Assembly: GCF_000373785.1 (NCBI RefSeq)
Contig: NZ_KB892377.1
Coordinates: forward strand, 299,616-363,615
From: Erysipelothrix tonsillarum DSM 14972
GTDB taxonomy: Bacteria; Bacillota_I; Bacilli_A; Erysipelotrichales; Erysipelotrichaceae
Reading direction: 5' to 3'
DNA length: 64,000 nt
Shown here piece by piece: positions 63,327 to 64,000 of the stretch (position 1 is its first letter; each line of letters begins with the position of its first letter). The notes beneath the pieces are model-generated. The model was given only the letters and a program-made list of their open reading frames with translations, did no database searches and was not told the DNA's origin. Both the position numbers and the translations under genes were made by a program.

Positions 63327-64000
63327 TATCCAAAAATCGTCGTATCACTTCTTTTTTATTGCGTCTGCTACAAGGAATTTGCGCACCACTTTTTAAGATA
63401 ATCGTTGTTTCTTCGATACTCATAATTTTATTAAGATTTACGAGGAAACTTTTATGGCAATGTACAAAAATATCTTGAGGTAATTTGGAATGGAGTCCTG
63501 ATAATTTACTGTAAAAAGATTTAACTAAATTATGATCGCAGTGAATATGCACGATGCGCAATGCACTCTCTACATATTCAATAGTGTTGATATCGATTCG
63601 ATAAAATGATTTATGACTTGATCCCATCACAAGAAAATGTTCATTTGTAAGAAAATGTTTCTTGAGAATTTGAACCACTTGTTTATTAACGAGTGGTTTT
63701 AAAATATAGGCACAAGCATTAACACTGTAACCATCAATCGCAAAGTCCGGCGATGCGGTGATAAAAACTAAGTCAGTATTGCAATTAAAATTTCTTAACT
63801 GACGTGTTGCCTCAAGGCCATCAACGGGATCCATTAAAATATCCATAAATATGAGTGTATACATGTTTGGATCTTTTGAAATTAAGTTGATTAAATCTTG
63901 AGGGTTTTCAAATGTATCAATGACAGTATCAATATAATTTTCGGTACAATAGTTCAAAATCATGAGTTTTAATGATGATGCAAAGTGTATTTCATCATCA
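63316..64000 (-). CDS. LytTR response regulator (AgrA/ComE-like), N-terminus beyond the window
   Basis: The receiver domain contains LIFMDILMDPVDGLEATRQLR (phospho-Asp) and ACAYILKPL (conserved Lys). The LytTR DNA-binding domain follows (IDINTIEYVESALRIVHIHC, FVHCHKSFLVNLNKIMSIE, IPCSRRNKKEVIRRFL). The frame does not begin at the ATG at 63963: upstream codons read DEIHFASSLKL, the usual start of a receiver with its acidic Asp-Glu pocket, and run off the right edge. It is convergent with the kinase gene at 61668 and is the natural target of the two sensors. Confidence 0.88.
   Translation of the reverse strand, partial: DDEIHFASSLKLMILNYCTENYIDTVIDTFENPQDLINLISKDPNMYTLIFMDILMDPVDGLEATRQLRNFNCNTDLVFITASPDFAIDGYSVNACAYILKPLVNKQVVQILKKHFLTNEHFLVMGSSHKSFYRIDINTIEYVESALRIVHIHCDHNLVKSFYSKLSGLHSKLPQDIFVHCHKSFLVNLNKIMSIEETTIILKSGAQIPCSRRNKKEVIRRFLDINA

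Noticed and set aside
63316..63963. Response regulator as a complete 215-residue gene
   Set aside because: The frame stays open upstream of ATG 63963 with receiver-like sequence (DEIHFASSLKL) to the window edge, so that ATG is internal.

Overview
The window is low-GC DNA (strong A+T bias, AAGGAGG-type ribosome sites, LPXTG sorting signal, DUF1430 bacteriocin transporters, AgrA-like LytTR regulator). This points to a Gram-positive Bacillota host. An Erysipelotrichia-type organism such as Erysipelothrix is plausible, but no rRNA or complete tRNA is present to prove it. The left two-thirds is a mosaic of mobile DNA, much of it decaying. The right third is ordinary, tightly packed chromosome.

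Layout. 1-8 kb: the end of a conjugative-element transfer region (membrane fragment, VirD4/TraG coupling ATPase, small conserved protein, M23 hydrolase). It carries a cargo block of an OLD-type ATPase/Toprim nuclease, a pseudoknot-forming small RNA and a ToxN/AbiQ-like toxin, then a hairpin-rich oriT-like region, a DNA-binding accessory gene and small element genes separated by large fold-back repeats. 8-11.7 kb: an acetyltransferase, a serine recombinase broken in an A8 tract, and a ruined IS3-family copy. 11.8-21 kb: a defence block, KAP P-loop NTPase + AbiH, then after a tRNA 3'-end fragment (candidate att site) a complete type I restriction-modification operon hsdM-hsdS-hsdR. 21-27.4 kb: small RNAs, a lipoprotein, a second copy of the pseudoknot RNA cut by an IS3-family element, a decayed DUF3800 gene beyond it, a small peptide/metallopeptidase cluster resembling a bacteriocin locus, and decayed integrase and Mrr-like genes. 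27.4-32.4 kb: a truncated secreted peptide gene, a third broken IS3-family element, an LPXTG surface protein with a frameshifted anchor, and a MATE pump with a premature stop behind an attenuator-like leader.

32.7-48.3 kb: two paralogous bacteriocin-type exporter pairs (DUF1430 permease + MacB-like ATPase) flank a remnant of the conjugative element, a membrane-anchored protein, a metal P-type ATPase operon (HMA chaperone, CPx-ATPase with unusual CPG motif, Crp/Fnr regulator), a GNAT gene, and a four-gene secreted-protein/ABC cluster. 48.5-64 kb: housekeeping or stress genes (aldo/keto reductase, YwbE, AAA ATPase, methyltransferase with an erm-like leader, cupin, Y-family polymerase + YolD, GNAT, P-loop kinase, TetR-controlled SDR and old-yellow-enzyme genes, ECF sigma/anti-sigma), ending in a sensory locus.

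The observations I rate highest are: (1) the sensory locus at 59.9-64 kb, where two divergent 7TM histidine-kinase-like proteins look complementary, one keeping the phospho-acceptor His box but lacking the ATP-binding boxes, the other the reverse, beside a LytTR response regulator; (2) the same pseudoknot RNA lying upstream of both a ToxN-like toxin and a DUF3800 gene, suggesting that DUF3800 proteins with leader RNAs are type III toxin-antitoxin-like; (3) the KAP-AbiH two-gene defence candidate; (4) three genes broken at 8-base homopolymers, which are either contingency loci or sequencing errors.
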